This document shows positions 41,356-50,735 of a stretch of DNA of 64,000 nt, in pieces. This DNA comes from Flavobacterium sp. RSP15 (GTDB taxonomy: Bacteria > Bacteroidota > Bacteroidia > Flavobacteriales > Flavobacteriaceae): the NCBI RefSeq assembly GCF_003968755.1, contig NZ_RYDL01000002.1:248001-312000 (forward strand), given 5' to 3'. The notes under the pieces were generated by a model, which did not search any database, was not told the DNA's origin, and saw only the letters and a program-made list of their open reading frames with translations. A program made the position numbers and the translations under genes. Each line of letters opens with the position of its first letter. Within the stretch, counting starts at the first letter, position 1.

Positions 41356-41610
41356 ATGGGAAAGAATACATCCGTCTCTTTAGGAAATCATTTTGAAATT
41401 TTTGTCGAAAAAAGTATTTCAAAAGGTCGGTTTCAAAATGCAAGTGAGGTAATTCGGGCTGGTCTTCGTATGCTAGAAGAAGAAGAAGAAGATAAAGTTC
41501 TACTATTAAAAAATGCCATTCAGGAAGGAATCGATAGTGGACTTGCAAAAGACTTTGACCCAAAAAATCACCTAGAAACGTTACAAGCAAAGAAAAGAGC
41601 AAATGGCTAA
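41356..41610 (+). CDS. ParD-type antitoxin
   Basis: The 84-aa protein has the ParD ribbon-helix-helix start (KNTSVSLGNHFEIFVEKSISKGRFQNASEVIRAGLRMLEEEE) and a C-terminal tail for toxin binding. It overlaps the next frame by 8 bp, as usual for parDE pairs. ParD normally binds the toxin and autoregulates the operon. With the toxin truncated (see next entry), the pair is probably inactive, and the antitoxin could instead act on other promoters or toxins. Confidence 0.9.
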   Translation: MGKNTSVSLGNHFEIFVEKSISKGRFQNASEVIRAGLRMLEEEEEDKVLLLKNAIQEGIDSGLAKDFDPKNHLETLQAKKRANG

Positions 41611-41872
41611 ATATTATTTGACAAATTTAGCTGTAAATGATTTAGCTGAAATCTGGGAGTATACTTATGAAGAATGTTCAGAAAAACAAGCTAATAAATA
41701 TTATAAACAACTATTAGAATCTTGTCAGGAATTAGCCAACTATCCCAACTTTCGAAAAAGAACAAGCCGAGCACAAACGTTTTGGGTATGATGCTCCAAA
41801 TTATCAGGAAACCATTTCGAATTTAAAAAGATATGTTTTGAAGCGATGTCAAGACGAAAAAATTTGGCTTTG
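41603..41872 (+). pseudogene. truncated ParE-like toxin fused out-of-frame to a foreign gene tail
   Basis: The frame from 41603 reads as a ParE toxin for about 50 residues (NLAVNDLAEIWEYTYEECSEKQANKYYKQLLESCQELANYP), then departs from the family and stops at 41789-41791, at 62 aa instead of about 95. The catalytic and fold-closing C-terminal strands (normally with a YRI-type segment) are absent. In another frame from about 41745, a coherent unrelated tail follows: FEKEQAEHKRFGYDAPNYQETISNLKRYVLKRCQDEKIWL, ending at TGA 41870-41872. The simplest reading is a deletion that joined the front of parE to the end of an unknown gene. Confidence 0.6.
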
Positions 41873-41935
41873 AATTCTTGAAACATTAAAGAATTAATTT
41901 TCATTAAATCTTAAATCTCTTAATCCCTTAATGGT

Positions 41936-42973
41936 TCAAAAAAACATTTTTATTTTTAAAACTACTGTCCCCGGCAAAATCGTACGCATCGCATCTTCAT
42001 AACCAGCTACTTTTTTATTCCCGTAAACCGAAGTCGGTAATTTTGGAAACATATTTCGATCGGAAACCAAAGAATTTTCCAATGGCTGATTAAACGGTGA
42101 AAATCCTGCATACGGATGCGTCGCGCCCCAAAGTGTAATCACTTTTACGCCTAGCATTGCTGCAATATGTGCATTCCCAGAATCCATGGAAAGCATTACA
42201 TCAAGATTGCTAATGAGTTGTAATTCCTGTCGCAATTTGAGTTGCCCCGCAACAACAATCATGTTTTCTTTATTAGCAGCAAGCGAATCTAAGATTTCGA
42301 TTTCCTTTTTTCCACCGCCAAAAAGCAAAATGGTATTGGTTGTGTCCAGAGCTAATTTGTCAATTACTTCCTGCATTAAATCCAACGGATACACTTTAGA
42401 ATCGTATTGTGCAAAAGGAGCAATTCCAATCCATTTCTGGTTTTTTTCTCCAATTATCGCAAGAATTTCTAGGCTCAAAATTGCTTTTTGAGGAAATTCA
42501 GGTTGTGATAAATTAATTGTAAAACCGAGTTGTTCAAATACTTTAACGTGTCTTTCGAACATCGTAGGGAGTTGCTGGAACACTTTGTTTTCTGGCTGGG
42601 TCAGCGCTTTTTTCTCGGCTCTTCCTTTATCCGCAGAAGCTACTTTTTTTCCGCTTAAAGCAAAAAGGTTTCGGATGATTTTAGAGCGCAAGACATTGTG
42701 TAAATCGGCAAAAGCATCAATGTTTAAACCTTTTAAATCTTGGAACAAACGCAACAATCCTGCAACCCCTTTGTGTCGTACTTTTTCATCGAAAGCAAAA
42801 AAAGAAAGATTCGGAATTCCTTCAAAAAAAGGTTCGAAAAACGGTCTGGAAATCACTGTGATTTTAACATTCGGATGCTGGTTTACAAAAGCGCGTAAAA
42901 CAGGAACCGTCATGGCGACATCTCCCATTGCGGAAAGCCTCATGACGGCTATATGTTGGATTTTTTTTGACAA
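41936..42973 (-). CDS. glycosyltransferase family 9 (heptosyltransferase-like)
   Basis: The 345-aa protein has the GT9 layout: IAVMRLSAMGDVAMTVPVLRAFVNQHPNVKITVISRPFF at the N-terminus, a middle PFAQYDSKVYPLDLMQEVID, and the donor site MLSMDSGNAHIAAMLGVKVITLWGATHPYAGFSPF. GT9 enzymes add heptoses or related sugars to the lipopolysaccharide core on the cytoplasmic face. It lies 13 bp downstream of a DUF4254 gene, a pairing common in Bacteroidetes. Confidence 0.9.
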   Translation of the reverse strand: MSKKIQHIAVMRLSAMGDVAMTVPVLRAFVNQHPNVKITVISRPFFEPFFEGIPNLSFFAFDEKVRHKGVAGLLRLFQDLKGLNIDAFADLHNVLRSKIIRNLFALSGKKVASADKGRAEKKALTQPENKVFQQLPTMFERHVKVFEQLGFTINLSQPEFPQKAILSLEILAIIGEKNQKWIGIAPFAQYDSKVYPLDLMQEVIDKLALDTTNTILLFGGGKKEIEILDSLAANKENMIVVAGQLKLRQELQLISNLDVMLSMDSGNAHIAAMLGVKVITLWGATHPYAGFSPFNQPLENSLVSDRNMFPKLPTSVYGNKKVAGYEDAMRTILPGTVVLKIKMFF

Positions 42974-42986
42974 AAGAGGGTTTAAA

Positions 42987-43592
42987 TTACTTCTTGTTTT
43001 GGTACAAAACAGGATTCAAATCATCATCGTTGTACATTTTCATTTGTTTGTACACTTTCATGAATTTATTGCCATTTTCAATGTCTGTTAATAAATCATC
43101 AATGGCAGTTGACAAATCTGTTCTTTGTTCCAATAAAATATTCAACTTAGCCTGACATTTATCTCTGTGCTCTTGTGAAGCTTCTGTACGAGTAGCTTCT
43201 TCATTCATGTGATAAATTTTTAAGGCTAAAATCGACAATCGATCAAAAGCCCAAGCCGGACTTTCGGAGTTGATTTTTGCTTGGTCTTTTACTTTTACAG
43301 CACTGTATTTTTGAAGAAAATAACTGTCAATATATTCCACCATATCGGTACGTTCCTGATTAGAAGCATCGATTCTTCTTTTTAAGGTCAAAGCGGCAAC
43401 CGGATCAATATTTGGATCCCGAATAATATCCTCAAAATGCCATTGCACGGTGTCAATCCAGTTTTTGTGATACAACAAATGTTCAAATTTATCCTTTGGG
43501 AAAGGATTATTTATGGGCTGATCCACATTATCAAATTGATGATAATCGTTGATACTTTGTTCGAATACGGAGTACGCTAATTTTGAAAACAT
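42987..43592 (-). CDS. DUF4254 family protein
   Basis: The 201-aa, mostly helical protein fits DUF4254: HLLYHKNWIDTVQWHFEDIIRDPNIDPVAALTLKRRIDASNQERTDMVEYIDSYF, with a C-terminal SPAWAFDRLSILALKIYHMNEEATR (here ESPAWAFDRLSILALKIYH). It has no signal or membrane segment. Function is unknown; association with the GT9 gene next to it suggests a role in lipopolysaccharide core synthesis. Confidence 0.85.
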   Translation of the reverse strand: MFSKLAYSVFEQSINDYHQFDNVDQPINNPFPKDKFEHLLYHKNWIDTVQWHFEDIIRDPNIDPVAALTLKRRIDASNQERTDMVEYIDSYFLQKYSAVKVKDQAKINSESPAWAFDRLSILALKIYHMNEEATRTEASQEHRDKCQAKLNILLEQRTDLSTAIDDLLTDIENGNKFMKVYKQMKMYNDDDLNPVLYQNKK

Positions 43593-43611
43593 ATCTTTAT
43601 ATATTAAAAGA

Positions 43612-43619
43612 CAAAGATA
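43612..43619 (-). promoter_or_regulatory. candidate -7 promoter element of the DUF4254-GT9 unit
   Basis: On the minus strand this is TATCTTTG, fitting TAnnTTTG, 20 bp upstream of the DUF4254 start codon. The -33 element is not clear. Confidence 0.4.
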
Positions 43620-43678
43620 CTTTTTATACTTTTATACCATATAAAAATAACTATAAGTTTAAATACAAAAATACGATC

Positions 43679-44332
43679 ATGCAAATCCATTATTTATCAG
43701 AGGAAAACAGCGTCCTAAATCATTTTTTAGGGCAGATTAGAAATGTGAACGTTCACAATGACAGCATGCGCTTCCGAAGAAACATTGAACGTATTGGTGA
43801 AATAATGGCGTATGAATTGAGTAAAGAATTACAGTATAAAAGTGTAGAAATCAAAACACCATTAGGCCTTAAAAAAACCACTGAAATCAAGGATCAATTG
43901 GTTTTATGTTCCATTCTACGGGCCGGATTGCCATTACATTTGGGTTTTCTGAATTATTTTGACTATGCCGAAAATGGTTTCGTTTCTGCTTTTAGGCACC
44001 ATCCAAACCATGATGATTCCTTTGATATACTTGTGCAATACGAGGCCATTTCTGACATCAACAACAAAAATTTAGTACTAGTAGATCCTATGCTTGCCAC
44101 CGGTCAATCTATCGTTGCGGTTTACAATAAATTGATGGAGAGAGGCACACCTAAAGAGATTCACATTGCGGTCGTTATTGCTGCTCCGGAAGGCATCGCG
44201 CATCTGGAAGCACATTTACCGGAAAATTGTCATCTTTGGGTCGCTACATTAGATGAAAAGCTAAATGAGCACAGTTATATTGTTCCCGGTTTAGGAGATG
44301 CAGGTGATTTAGCCTACGGTGAAAAGCTATAA
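43679..44332 (+). CDS. upp: uracil phosphoribosyltransferase
   Basis: Upp makes UMP from uracil and PRPP, the pyrimidine salvage step. The start at 43679 (MQIHYLSEENSVLNHFLGQIRN) is chosen because the frame upstream of it lacks family sequence. The 217-aa enzyme has MAYELSKELQYKSVEIKTPLG, ILRAGLPLHLGF, the PRPP-binding LVLVDPMLATGQSIVAVY and GDAGDLAYGEKL at the end with the uracil-binding region. It overlaps the convergent DUF6427-like gene by 6 bp. Confidence 0.95.
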   Translation: MQIHYLSEENSVLNHFLGQIRNVNVHNDSMRFRRNIERIGEIMAYELSKELQYKSVEIKTPLGLKKTTEIKDQLVLCSILRAGLPLHLGFLNYFDYAENGFVSAFRHHPNHDDSFDILVQYEAISDINNKNLVLVDPMLATGQSIVAVYNKLMERGTPKEIHIAVVIAAPEGIAHLEAHLPENCHLWVATLDEKLNEHSYIVPGLGDAGDLAYGEKL

Positions 44333-45256
44333 TTGCGTAAAAAAAGCAAACAAGCTGCAGGCAATAAGCACAAATAGTACCATTTCCTGTTTTAGTTTAA
44401 GTTGAGGCAGTTCAATGTGACTGGTTGCCATAATGGCCAAAGGAGCAAATGTAAACACTAATAAGTCACTGCTTTTATTTGATGAAATCAGAAAAATAAG
44501 TACCCCAATAAAAAACGAAGCAACAATTTTTTTGAAAGAAGTGTGCACCACTTGTGGCCTGTTAGATAATGTGGCAAACATCGAAACCAGAAAAAATAGC
44601 GCGATTGTTGCATAAATAGACAAGGCGCCGTTTTGATAATTGGTAGTGAAATAATCAATTTTAAAATTAATTTTTACACTTTTCAAAACGTAATCAACCA
44701 CATTCAGGTTGAAAACTGTTGCAAAAAGCAGAAACATAATTCCTGCAATAAAAAAAGCAATAAAAGGCAACATCCAGTTTCTATAATCTCTGGAAACATG
44801 AAAAATTATAGATATAAAAACCAATACGATAAAGATTATGCTCCAAAAATGAAATAAAGCAGCCAGAAAAACCCACAATGAGGCATCAAATATTTTTTCT
44901 TTAGAAGCTTTCAGGGACTGCAATGAAATCAATCGACGTAGGGCTAATAAAATGAAGAAATTCGAAATAATCAGATTTGTATTGTCGAATATAGTTGGGG
45001 AAAAAAGCAACAACAAAAAGTAAAAAAAAATCGTGTAGGTACTGTCTTTGCTCAATCCATTTTTTTTGGCCACAAAATCGGTAATAAAAACTGAAGCCAC
45101 TACAAAACAGAACAATCCTGCTTTATTTAGGATCGAAAAAAAGGAATTCACCCACGATAAATCTTGAAATTGGTATATAGAAAAGAAAACCAGCATCAAA
45201 ATTACGACCAATGAAAAATTTAATGGTGTAGATTTTCTAAAAATACTTGTTATCAT
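44327..45256 (-). CDS. multi-pass membrane protein (DUF6427-like)
   Basis: This 309-aa protein has about eight membrane helices, e.g. FSLVVILMLVFFSIYQF and FCFVVASVFITDFVA, with a NTNLIISNFFILLALRRL segment. Size and its place between upp and purD fit the flavobacterial family DUF6427, but I assign that from position and topology, not from a motif. No enzymatic residues are evident. It converges on upp with a 6-bp overlap, so the two genes share their 3' ends. Confidence 0.7.
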   Translation of the reverse strand: MITSIFRKSTPLNFSLVVILMLVFFSIYQFQDLSWVNSFFSILNKAGLFCFVVASVFITDFVAKKNGLSKDSTYTIFFYFLLLLFSPTIFDNTNLIISNFFILLALRRLISLQSLKASKEKIFDASLWVFLAALFHFWSIIFIVLVFISIIFHVSRDYRNWMLPFIAFFIAGIMFLLFATVFNLNVVDYVLKSVKINFKIDYFTTNYQNGALSIYATIALFFLVSMFATLSNRPQVVHTSFKKIVASFFIGVLIFLISSNKSSDLLVFTFAPLAIMATSHIELPQLKLKQEMVLFVLIACSLFAFFTQL

Positions 45257-45268
45257 ACGGATATTTTA

Positions 45269-45276
45269 TACTTTTG
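45269..45276 (+). promoter_or_regulatory. candidate -7 promoter element
   Basis: TACTTTTG fits TAnnTTTG, about 124 bp upstream of the small membrane-protein gene at 45400. No convincing -33 partner was found. Confidence 0.3.
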
Positions 45277-45399
45277 TGTTCGTAAATATAATACTTGTTT
45301 AAAAAGCAAACCCTGCAAGTTCAAAAAGATTCTTCTAAATAAGAATTTTTACCTGTCAGAGTTCCCAAAAGACAACTACTAAAATTAATTTTATACATT

Positions 45400-45630
45400 A
45401 TGAAAGCATTTTTCGAAGGAATACAATACTTATTTGTAAATATTTTATTTGCTCCTCTAGACTTTTTACGCTCACTAGAGCTTACCTCTTGGTTTGCTGC
45501 AAACACAATTAACTGGATTTTCATGATTATTTGTGCCTCAGCAATGGTATATTGGATCAAACAATTGAAAATTTTTGAAGAAGCAGGAACAGAAAAACAA
45601 GATACTACCGCTCACTCTTTCTTAAAATAA
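45400..45630 (+). CDS. small membrane protein (DUF6341-like)
   Basis: The 76-aa protein starts MKAFFEGIQYLFVNILFAPLDFLRSLELTSWFAANTINWIFMII and ends in a charged tail (KQDTTAHSFLK). Two membrane segments are predicted, about residues 8-26 and 35-55. Small proteins of this look next to purD are annotated as DUF6341 in Flavobacterium; I did not confirm that. It lies between the divergent DUF6427-like gene and the convergent purD (27 bp). Confidence 0.75.
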   Translation: MKAFFEGIQYLFVNILFAPLDFLRSLELTSWFAANTINWIFMIICASAMVYWIKQLKIFEEAGTEKQDTTAHSFLK

Positions 45631-45657
45631 GAATTAAAAATGAGCGATAACTGGAAA

Positions 45658-46932
45658 CTATTTTAAGTCGTTTCCAATATCTTTTCTAAAATACATCTTA
45701 TCAAAATGTAGCTTGTCTATGTTTTGGTAGGATTTTTTTATGGCTTCTTCAAAATCATTTCCATACGAAGTTACAGTCAAAACCCTTCCTCCGTTAGAAA
45801 CCACATTTCCGTTATCGAGTGTAGTTCCTGCGTGAAAAACAATCGAATCTTCAATGGTTTCTAATCCTGAAATTACTTTTCCTTTTTCGAATTCCTCCGG
45901 ATATCCACCGGAAACAACCATAATGGTAGTAGCACTTCTTTCATCAATTTCCAGATTAATTTCGTTTAGTTTTTCATTGGCTACAGCCAAAAATAATTCT
46001 ACTAAATCCGTTTTCAATCTCGGTATAACCACCTCAGTTTCCGGATCACCCATTCTCACATTATATTCTATTACGATTGGCTCATTTTTTACATTAATCA
46101 ATCCAATAAAAACAAAGCCTTTATATGCAATTCCGTCTTTCTGGAAACCGTCAATTGTAGGTTTTACAATGCGTGTTTCTATTTTTTCCATCAAAACAGC
46201 ATCAACATAAGGAACTGGAGAAACGGCTCCCATTCCGCCTGTATTTAAACCTGTATCACCATCACCTATACGCTTATAATCTTTGGCAGTTGGCAGGATT
46301 TTATAGTTTTTTCCATCCGTAAGAACGAAACAGCTTAATTCTATACCATCCAGAAATTCTTCGATAACGACTTTAGAACTGGCGGCACCAAATTTTTGAT
46401 GCACGAGCATATTTCTTAATTCTTCTTTGGCTTCTGCCAAATCTTGAATAATCAACACCCCTTTTCCGGCAGCTAAACCATCTGCTTTCAAAACATACGG
46501 CGGTTCCAATGTTTCTAGGAATTTACATCCTTTTTCTACTGTTTCAGCAGTAAAACTATCGTAAGCAGCCGTTGGAATATTATGTTTTATTAGAAATTCT
46601 TTGGCAAATTCTTTACTTCCTTCCAGTTGTGCCCCCATTTTTGATGGACCGATAACCGGAATATGACTTAATGTAGCATCGTTTAGAAAGAAATCATAAA
46701 TCCCTTTTACCAAAGGATCTTCTGGTCCTACCACAACCATTGCTACTTTTTCCTGAAGAACAAACGTTTTTATAGCTTCAAAATCAGTTGGGCTAATAGC
46801 CACATTAGTAGCTATTGAAGCTGTTCCAGCATTTCCTGGTGCTACAAAAAGTGTGTCACAAAGCGGACTTTGAATCATTTTCCACGCAAAAGCATGTTCT
46901 CTTCCGCCCGAACCCAGTAGTAAAATTGTCAT
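45658..46932 (-). CDS. purD: phosphoribosylamine-glycine ligase
   Basis: PurD joins glycine to phosphoribosylamine with ATP, the second step of purine synthesis. The 424-aa protein has MTILLLGSGGREHAFAWKM at the N-terminus, the ATP-grasp core with PYVLKADGLAAGKGVLII and VVIEEFLDGIELSCFVLTDG, GLNTGGMGAVSPVPY, and the metal-binding PIVIEYNVRMGDPETEVVIPRL. Standard length. It stands alone on the minus strand. Confidence 0.97.
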   Translation of the reverse strand: MTILLLGSGGREHAFAWKMIQSPLCDTLFVAPGNAGTASIATNVAISPTDFEAIKTFVLQEKVAMVVVGPEDPLVKGIYDFFLNDATLSHIPVIGPSKMGAQLEGSKEFAKEFLIKHNIPTAAYDSFTAETVEKGCKFLETLEPPYVLKADGLAAGKGVLIIQDLAEAKEELRNMLVHQKFGAASSKVVIEEFLDGIELSCFVLTDGKNYKILPTAKDYKRIGDGDTGLNTGGMGAVSPVPYVDAVLMEKIETRIVKPTIDGFQKDGIAYKGFVFIGLINVKNEPIVIEYNVRMGDPETEVVIPRLKTDLVELFLAVANEKLNEINLEIDERSATTIMVVSGGYPEEFEKGKVISGLETIEDSIVFHAGTTLDNGNVVSNGGRVLTVTSYGNDFEEAIKKSYQNIDKLHFDKMYFRKDIGNDLK

Positions 46933-47046
46933 GTGTAGTTGTGTTTAGTTATAGTGCAAAAATAATTGCTTTTGTACGTAAAAAATAATTAATTTTTAAA
47001 AAGTTGTTCGTTGTCTGTCATTAGTTGTTGGTAAATATTATTTTTG

Positions 47047-48375
47047 ATGAATTATCACTTTAAAATGCTCCCACTTTTCGACTTATCGCTACAGCTAAAT
47101 GGTTTTCCAATGAAGGAGGCTAAAGCCGAATTGCAAAAAATTGTAGCCTTTTCTGAAACAGAACTTGAAGTTTTCGTTGCAAATAAAAAAGTGGAAATTG
47201 TCCATTTTCATTTGCAAAATAATGCTTTTTACAAAGATTTAGTTGGAAATACAACTTTTACAAACTGGGAAGACTTACCGACTTTAAATAAAAAAAACTT
47301 ACAAAAACCTTTAAAGGAACGGCTTTCGGAAGGCTATTCCGCGAAAAACAGTTACATCAATAAAACGTCCGGTTCCAGCGGTACTCCTTTTATTTTTGCA
47401 CAAGATAAATTTTGTCATGCGTTGACTTGGGCGTCAAACATGTATCGTTTTGGCTGGTATGAAATTGATTTTAATACTTCCTATCAAGCGCGTTTTTATG
47501 GAATTCCGTTGGACTTTATTGGCAACAAAAAAGAACGTTTCAAGGATTTTTTGAGCCATCGGTTTCGGTTCTCCATTTTTGATTTATCAGATGCTGTTTT
47601 AGAAGGATTTTTGAATCATTTTCGAACAAAAAAATTCGATTATATCAATGGGTATACAAGTTCCATTGTTTTGTTTGCTAAATTTTTACAAAAGAAAAAC
47701 ATCGTATTATCTGCAATTTGTCCGAGTTTGAAAGTGTGTATGGTAACTTCTGAAATGCTTTTTGAAGAAGACAAACTCCTATTGGAAAAACAATTTGGCA
47801 TTCCTATTGTCAATGAATACGGTGCATCAGAACTTGATTTGATTGCTTTTCAGAATAAGGAAGGAAAATGGCAAGTGAATTCAGAAACGTTATTTGTGGA
47901 AATTTTGGATGAAAATAATCGAGTTGTTCCAAATGGTACTTCAGGCCGAATCGTGATTACTTCCTTGTTCAATAAAGCACATCCTTTTATTCGCTATGAC
48001 ATTGGCGATCTTGGAATTCTAGACGAAAAAAGCACATTACAGAAACCCATTCTCAAGAAATTAATAGGCCGGACCAATGATGTTGCCATTTTACCCAGCG
48101 GGAAAAAATCACCTGGACTTACCTTTTATTATGTGACAAAAAGCATCATCGAAGACGACGGAAACGTGAAAGAATTTCTGATAAAACAAACCAAAATAGA
48201 TACTTTTGAAATTGAATATGTCAGTGAAACCGAATTAAATTTGGAACAAATTGAAAAAATTGAAAAGGCCATTGAACAATATCTCGAACCGAATTTAAAA
48301 TTTATTTTTATCCAAAAAAATAGTTTAGAAAGAAGCAATCGAGGCAAATTGAAGCAATTTAAATCGATGCTTTAA
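47047..48375 (+). CDS. phenylacetate-CoA ligase-like (CapK family) adenylate-forming protein
   Basis: The 442-aa protein (ATG at 47047; a TTG one codon earlier is less likely) belongs to the PaaK/CapK family. It has NKTSGSSGTPFIFAQD for phosphate binding, IPIVNEYGASELDLIAF, and IRYDIGDLGIL as adenylate-forming motifs. Next to polysaccharide genes, CapK-type members are thought to attach acyl or amino-acid groups to glycans. It opens the polysaccharide locus and converges with a GT2 gene with a 17-bp overlap of their 3' ends. Confidence 0.88.
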   Translation: MNYHFKMLPLFDLSLQLNGFPMKEAKAELQKIVAFSETELEVFVANKKVEIVHFHLQNNAFYKDLVGNTTFTNWEDLPTLNKKNLQKPLKERLSEGYSAKNSYINKTSGSSGTPFIFAQDKFCHALTWASNMYRFGWYEIDFNTSYQARFYGIPLDFIGNKKERFKDFLSHRFRFSIFDLSDAVLEGFLNHFRTKKFDYINGYTSSIVLFAKFLQKKNIVLSAICPSLKVCMVTSEMLFEEDKLLLEKQFGIPIVNEYGASELDLIAFQNKEGKWQVNSETLFVEILDENNRVVPNGTSGRIVITSLFNKAHPFIRYDIGDLGILDEKSTLQKPILKKLIGRTNDVAILPSGKKSPGLTFYYVTKSIIEDDGNVKEFLIKQTKIDTFEIEYVSETELNLEQIEKIEKAIEQYLEPNLKFIFIQKNSLERSNRGKLKQFKSML

Positions 48376-49141
48376 TGGTCTTGGAATAACGTGGTTTGAG
48401 AATTAACTGCGTAAATAAAAACCCAATCATGCAAAGTGTTGCGCTAATTAAATTCAAACGATGATGCGTTCTGTACACGGCAAAATTATGCTTTACTAAC
48501 TCTATTTTAGAAGCCGAAATAGAATTTTCCCGGATGCGATAATAAGCTAAACTTTCCGGAACGGGCTGTGCCGTTTTTATTTTTTTGAGTACTGTAAGCC
48601 ATTGTATCCAGTCCTGGCGTTTTCGAATCGAGGAAACAGCGATTTTTCCAAAGTAATTAGCTTCATAGATTCCCGTAAGATTCCCTATATAATTACAAAA
48701 AAATAACTGTTGGTAGGAAAGATGCAATGGCGCTTCAATTCTTTTGTTTAAAGAGTTTCCCCTTTCGTTTATGCAATCATAAAATGAAAATGTGAAAGGA
48801 AGCTTATTCACTTTCATAAAATTAAGTTGTTTGTCTAGTTTTTCGGGTTTCCACAAATCATCCGCGTCTAAAAAAGCAATAAATTTCCCATTAGCTTGAG
48901 CCAAAGCGGTACTTCTGGCAATTCCGGTTCCTGAGTTTTTTATAAGTTTAAAAAGGTGGATTCTGCTGTCTTTTTTTTTGATTTCTTCAACTATAGATAC
49001 CGTTTTATCCGTAGAGCAGTCGTCTACAATAATCATTTCCCAGTTTTTATAGGTTTGATTCTGAACAGATTGAATCGATTCCACAATGAATTTTTCGGAG
49101 TTGAATGACGGCGTAATTATGGATACCAATGGTTTTCCCAT
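48359..49141 (-). CDS. glycosyltransferase family 2
   Basis: The 260-aa protein has the GT-A N-terminus PLVSIITPSFNSEKFIVESIQSVQNQTYKNWEMIIVDDCSTD and the DXD-type FIAFLDADDLWKPEKL, with RKRQDWIQWL as the QxxRW-like acceptor region. It adds one sugar in surface polysaccharide assembly; donor and linkage cannot be read. A hydrophobic C-terminal segment (LNLISATLCMIGFLFTQLIL) may hold it on the membrane. It lies 2 bp from the initiating glycosylphosphotransferase gene. Confidence 0.92.
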   Translation of the reverse strand: MGKPLVSIITPSFNSEKFIVESIQSVQNQTYKNWEMIIVDDCSTDKTVSIVEEIKKKDSRIHLFKLIKNSGTGIARSTALAQANGKFIAFLDADDLWKPEKLDKQLNFMKVNKLPFTFSFYDCINERGNSLNKRIEAPLHLSYQQLFFCNYIGNLTGIYEANYFGKIAVSSIRKRQDWIQWLTVLKKIKTAQPVPESLAYYRIRENSISASKIELVKHNFAVYRTHHRLNLISATLCMIGFLFTQLILKPRYSKTIKASI

Positions 49142-49143
49142 TA

Positions 49144-50511
49144 TTAATATGCTTTTTCTTCGCCTTTAAATATATTGAAAATAGTTTGAATAATTATTTT
49201 CAAATCCAGCACTAAAGACCAATTTTCTATGTAAAAAATATCGAATTTTATTCTGTTTATCATATCATTGTCCGTTTCAATTTCTCCTCTAAAACCACTC
49301 ACTTGAGCTAAGCCCGTAATTCCGGGTTTTACACAATGACGAACCATATATTTTTTTATCTTATTCCCATATACAATATTTTGAGACCAAAGATGTGGTC
49401 TGGGACCCACGACGGACATCTCACCAAGAAGTACATTTAAAAACTGAGGCATTTCATCAATACTTGTTTTTCTTATAAACTTACCAATCCTAGTAACACG
49501 TGGATCATTTTTAGAAGCCTCTTTTTCTGTTGTTTTATTGATTTTCATAGAACGAAACTTATAACAAAAAAATTCATTTGCGTCAATGCCCGGCCGACCC
49601 TGTTTAAAAAAAACAGGCCCTCTTGACTCTAATTTAATTAAAATAGCCAGAATGGGAATTATCCAAGACAGGAGTCCAAAAATAATAATCAGTGAAAAAA
49701 TAATATCAAAAAGTCTTTTAACTATTTTATTTACCGGTTCGTGAAGGGTTGTTTTCTGTAGGGAGAGAACGGGGAAAATTTCATAAAAATCTATCTTTAA
49801 ACTTTTAGAGAAAATTTCTTTTGTATCTGGAATAAATTTAATTGTTTTATTATTCTCATCCGCAAAATCAATCAGATCTTCTACACTTTCATTAGGCATT
49901 TCATTTAAGGAGCAATAGATTTCATCCACTTGATTTTCCAGGACAAAGGACTTTATATCTATTATCTTTCCAGTTATGTTTTTATTGGAATTTTTATCCG
50001 AAAAATATCCTAAAAAGCGATATCCGTAATCGTTTCTAGTTTCAAAAAGTTCTTTGAGGCGAATGGCCTCCGGAGAATACCCTATTATTATGGCGCTCCT
50101 AAAATTGAGTCCGGTGATTATTCTATATTCTTTTAAATAATAAAACAATAAAAATTTTGACAATGTAATTAATAACAGACTGGAAATAATAAAAAGGACA
50201 ATAGCTTTTCCGTTAAAAATAACTTCTTTGGAAAATGGAAAAAAAGCAATAATAACTAAAAGGAACACGACACCTTGTTTAACAATTTTTGAAATAATGT
50301 CAGGGGGTGGCGTAAAACGATAGATTTCATAAAATTTCATAAAAAAAGAAACTAAAAGCCAACCCAAAATTTGATAAATAATAAAGTAGCTGACATTTGT
50401 ATTAGAAATGTTTAGGAAAAATAAACTCATTAAGGTGATTACCATTAAGTCTATAAAAATGCTGAAGGGTCGTATGTATTTTGAATACCTTCCTATTTTA
50501 GATGCAGTCAT
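49144..50511 (-). CDS. polyprenyl glycosylphosphotransferase (WcaJ/PssY-type), initiating enzyme
   Basis: The 455-aa protein has five N-terminal membrane helices, a soluble CoA-binding-like domain (FRSAIIIGYSPEAIRLKELFETRND) and a C-terminal sugar transferase domain: KRLFDIIFSLIIIFGL, SRGPVFFKQGRPGIDANEFFCYKFRSM, RKTSIDEMPQFLNVLLGEMSVVGPRPHL and RHCVKPGITGLAQVSGFRGE. These enzymes load the first sugar-1-phosphate on undecaprenyl phosphate and so start repeat-unit synthesis. It and the GT2 gene downstream form a two-gene unit. Confidence 0.94.
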   Translation of the reverse strand: MTASKIGRYSKYIRPFSIFIDLMVITLMSLFFLNISNTNVSYFIIYQILGWLLVSFFMKFYEIYRFTPPPDIISKIVKQGVVFLLVIIAFFPFSKEVIFNGKAIVLFIISSLLLITLSKFLLFYYLKEYRIITGLNFRSAIIIGYSPEAIRLKELFETRNDYGYRFLGYFSDKNSNKNITGKIIDIKSFVLENQVDEIYCSLNEMPNESVEDLIDFADENNKTIKFIPDTKEIFSKSLKIDFYEIFPVLSLQKTTLHEPVNKIVKRLFDIIFSLIIIFGLLSWIIPILAILIKLESRGPVFFKQGRPGIDANEFFCYKFRSMKINKTTEKEASKNDPRVTRIGKFIRKTSIDEMPQFLNVLLGEMSVVGPRPHLWSQNIVYGNKIKKYMVRHCVKPGITGLAQVSGFRGEIETDNDMINRIKFDIFYIENWSLVLDLKIIIQTIFNIFKGEEKAY

Positions 50512-50735
50512 AATTTAACGAATATATCCTAATTGATTTATTATATGCTATTTTTTAAAAACTGATTGTATTAATAATGAAGTTTTTCTCAGGCTATTTT
50601 TTCCTAAATCATAAGAATTATTTCCCTTATTAACTTATTTTCGATCTCTTTATTTATGAGTACTCAATTATTTGCACAATTTTTTATATCTTTTAGTATA
50701 CACTTTGTAGATACAAACAGAGATAGAGCATACTA

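Noticed and set aside
45321..45560. 79-aa minus-strand frame opposite the small membrane protein gene at 45400
   Set aside because: The plus-strand protein has clear hydrophobic segments and a good start; the minus frame is low-complexity and antisense to it.
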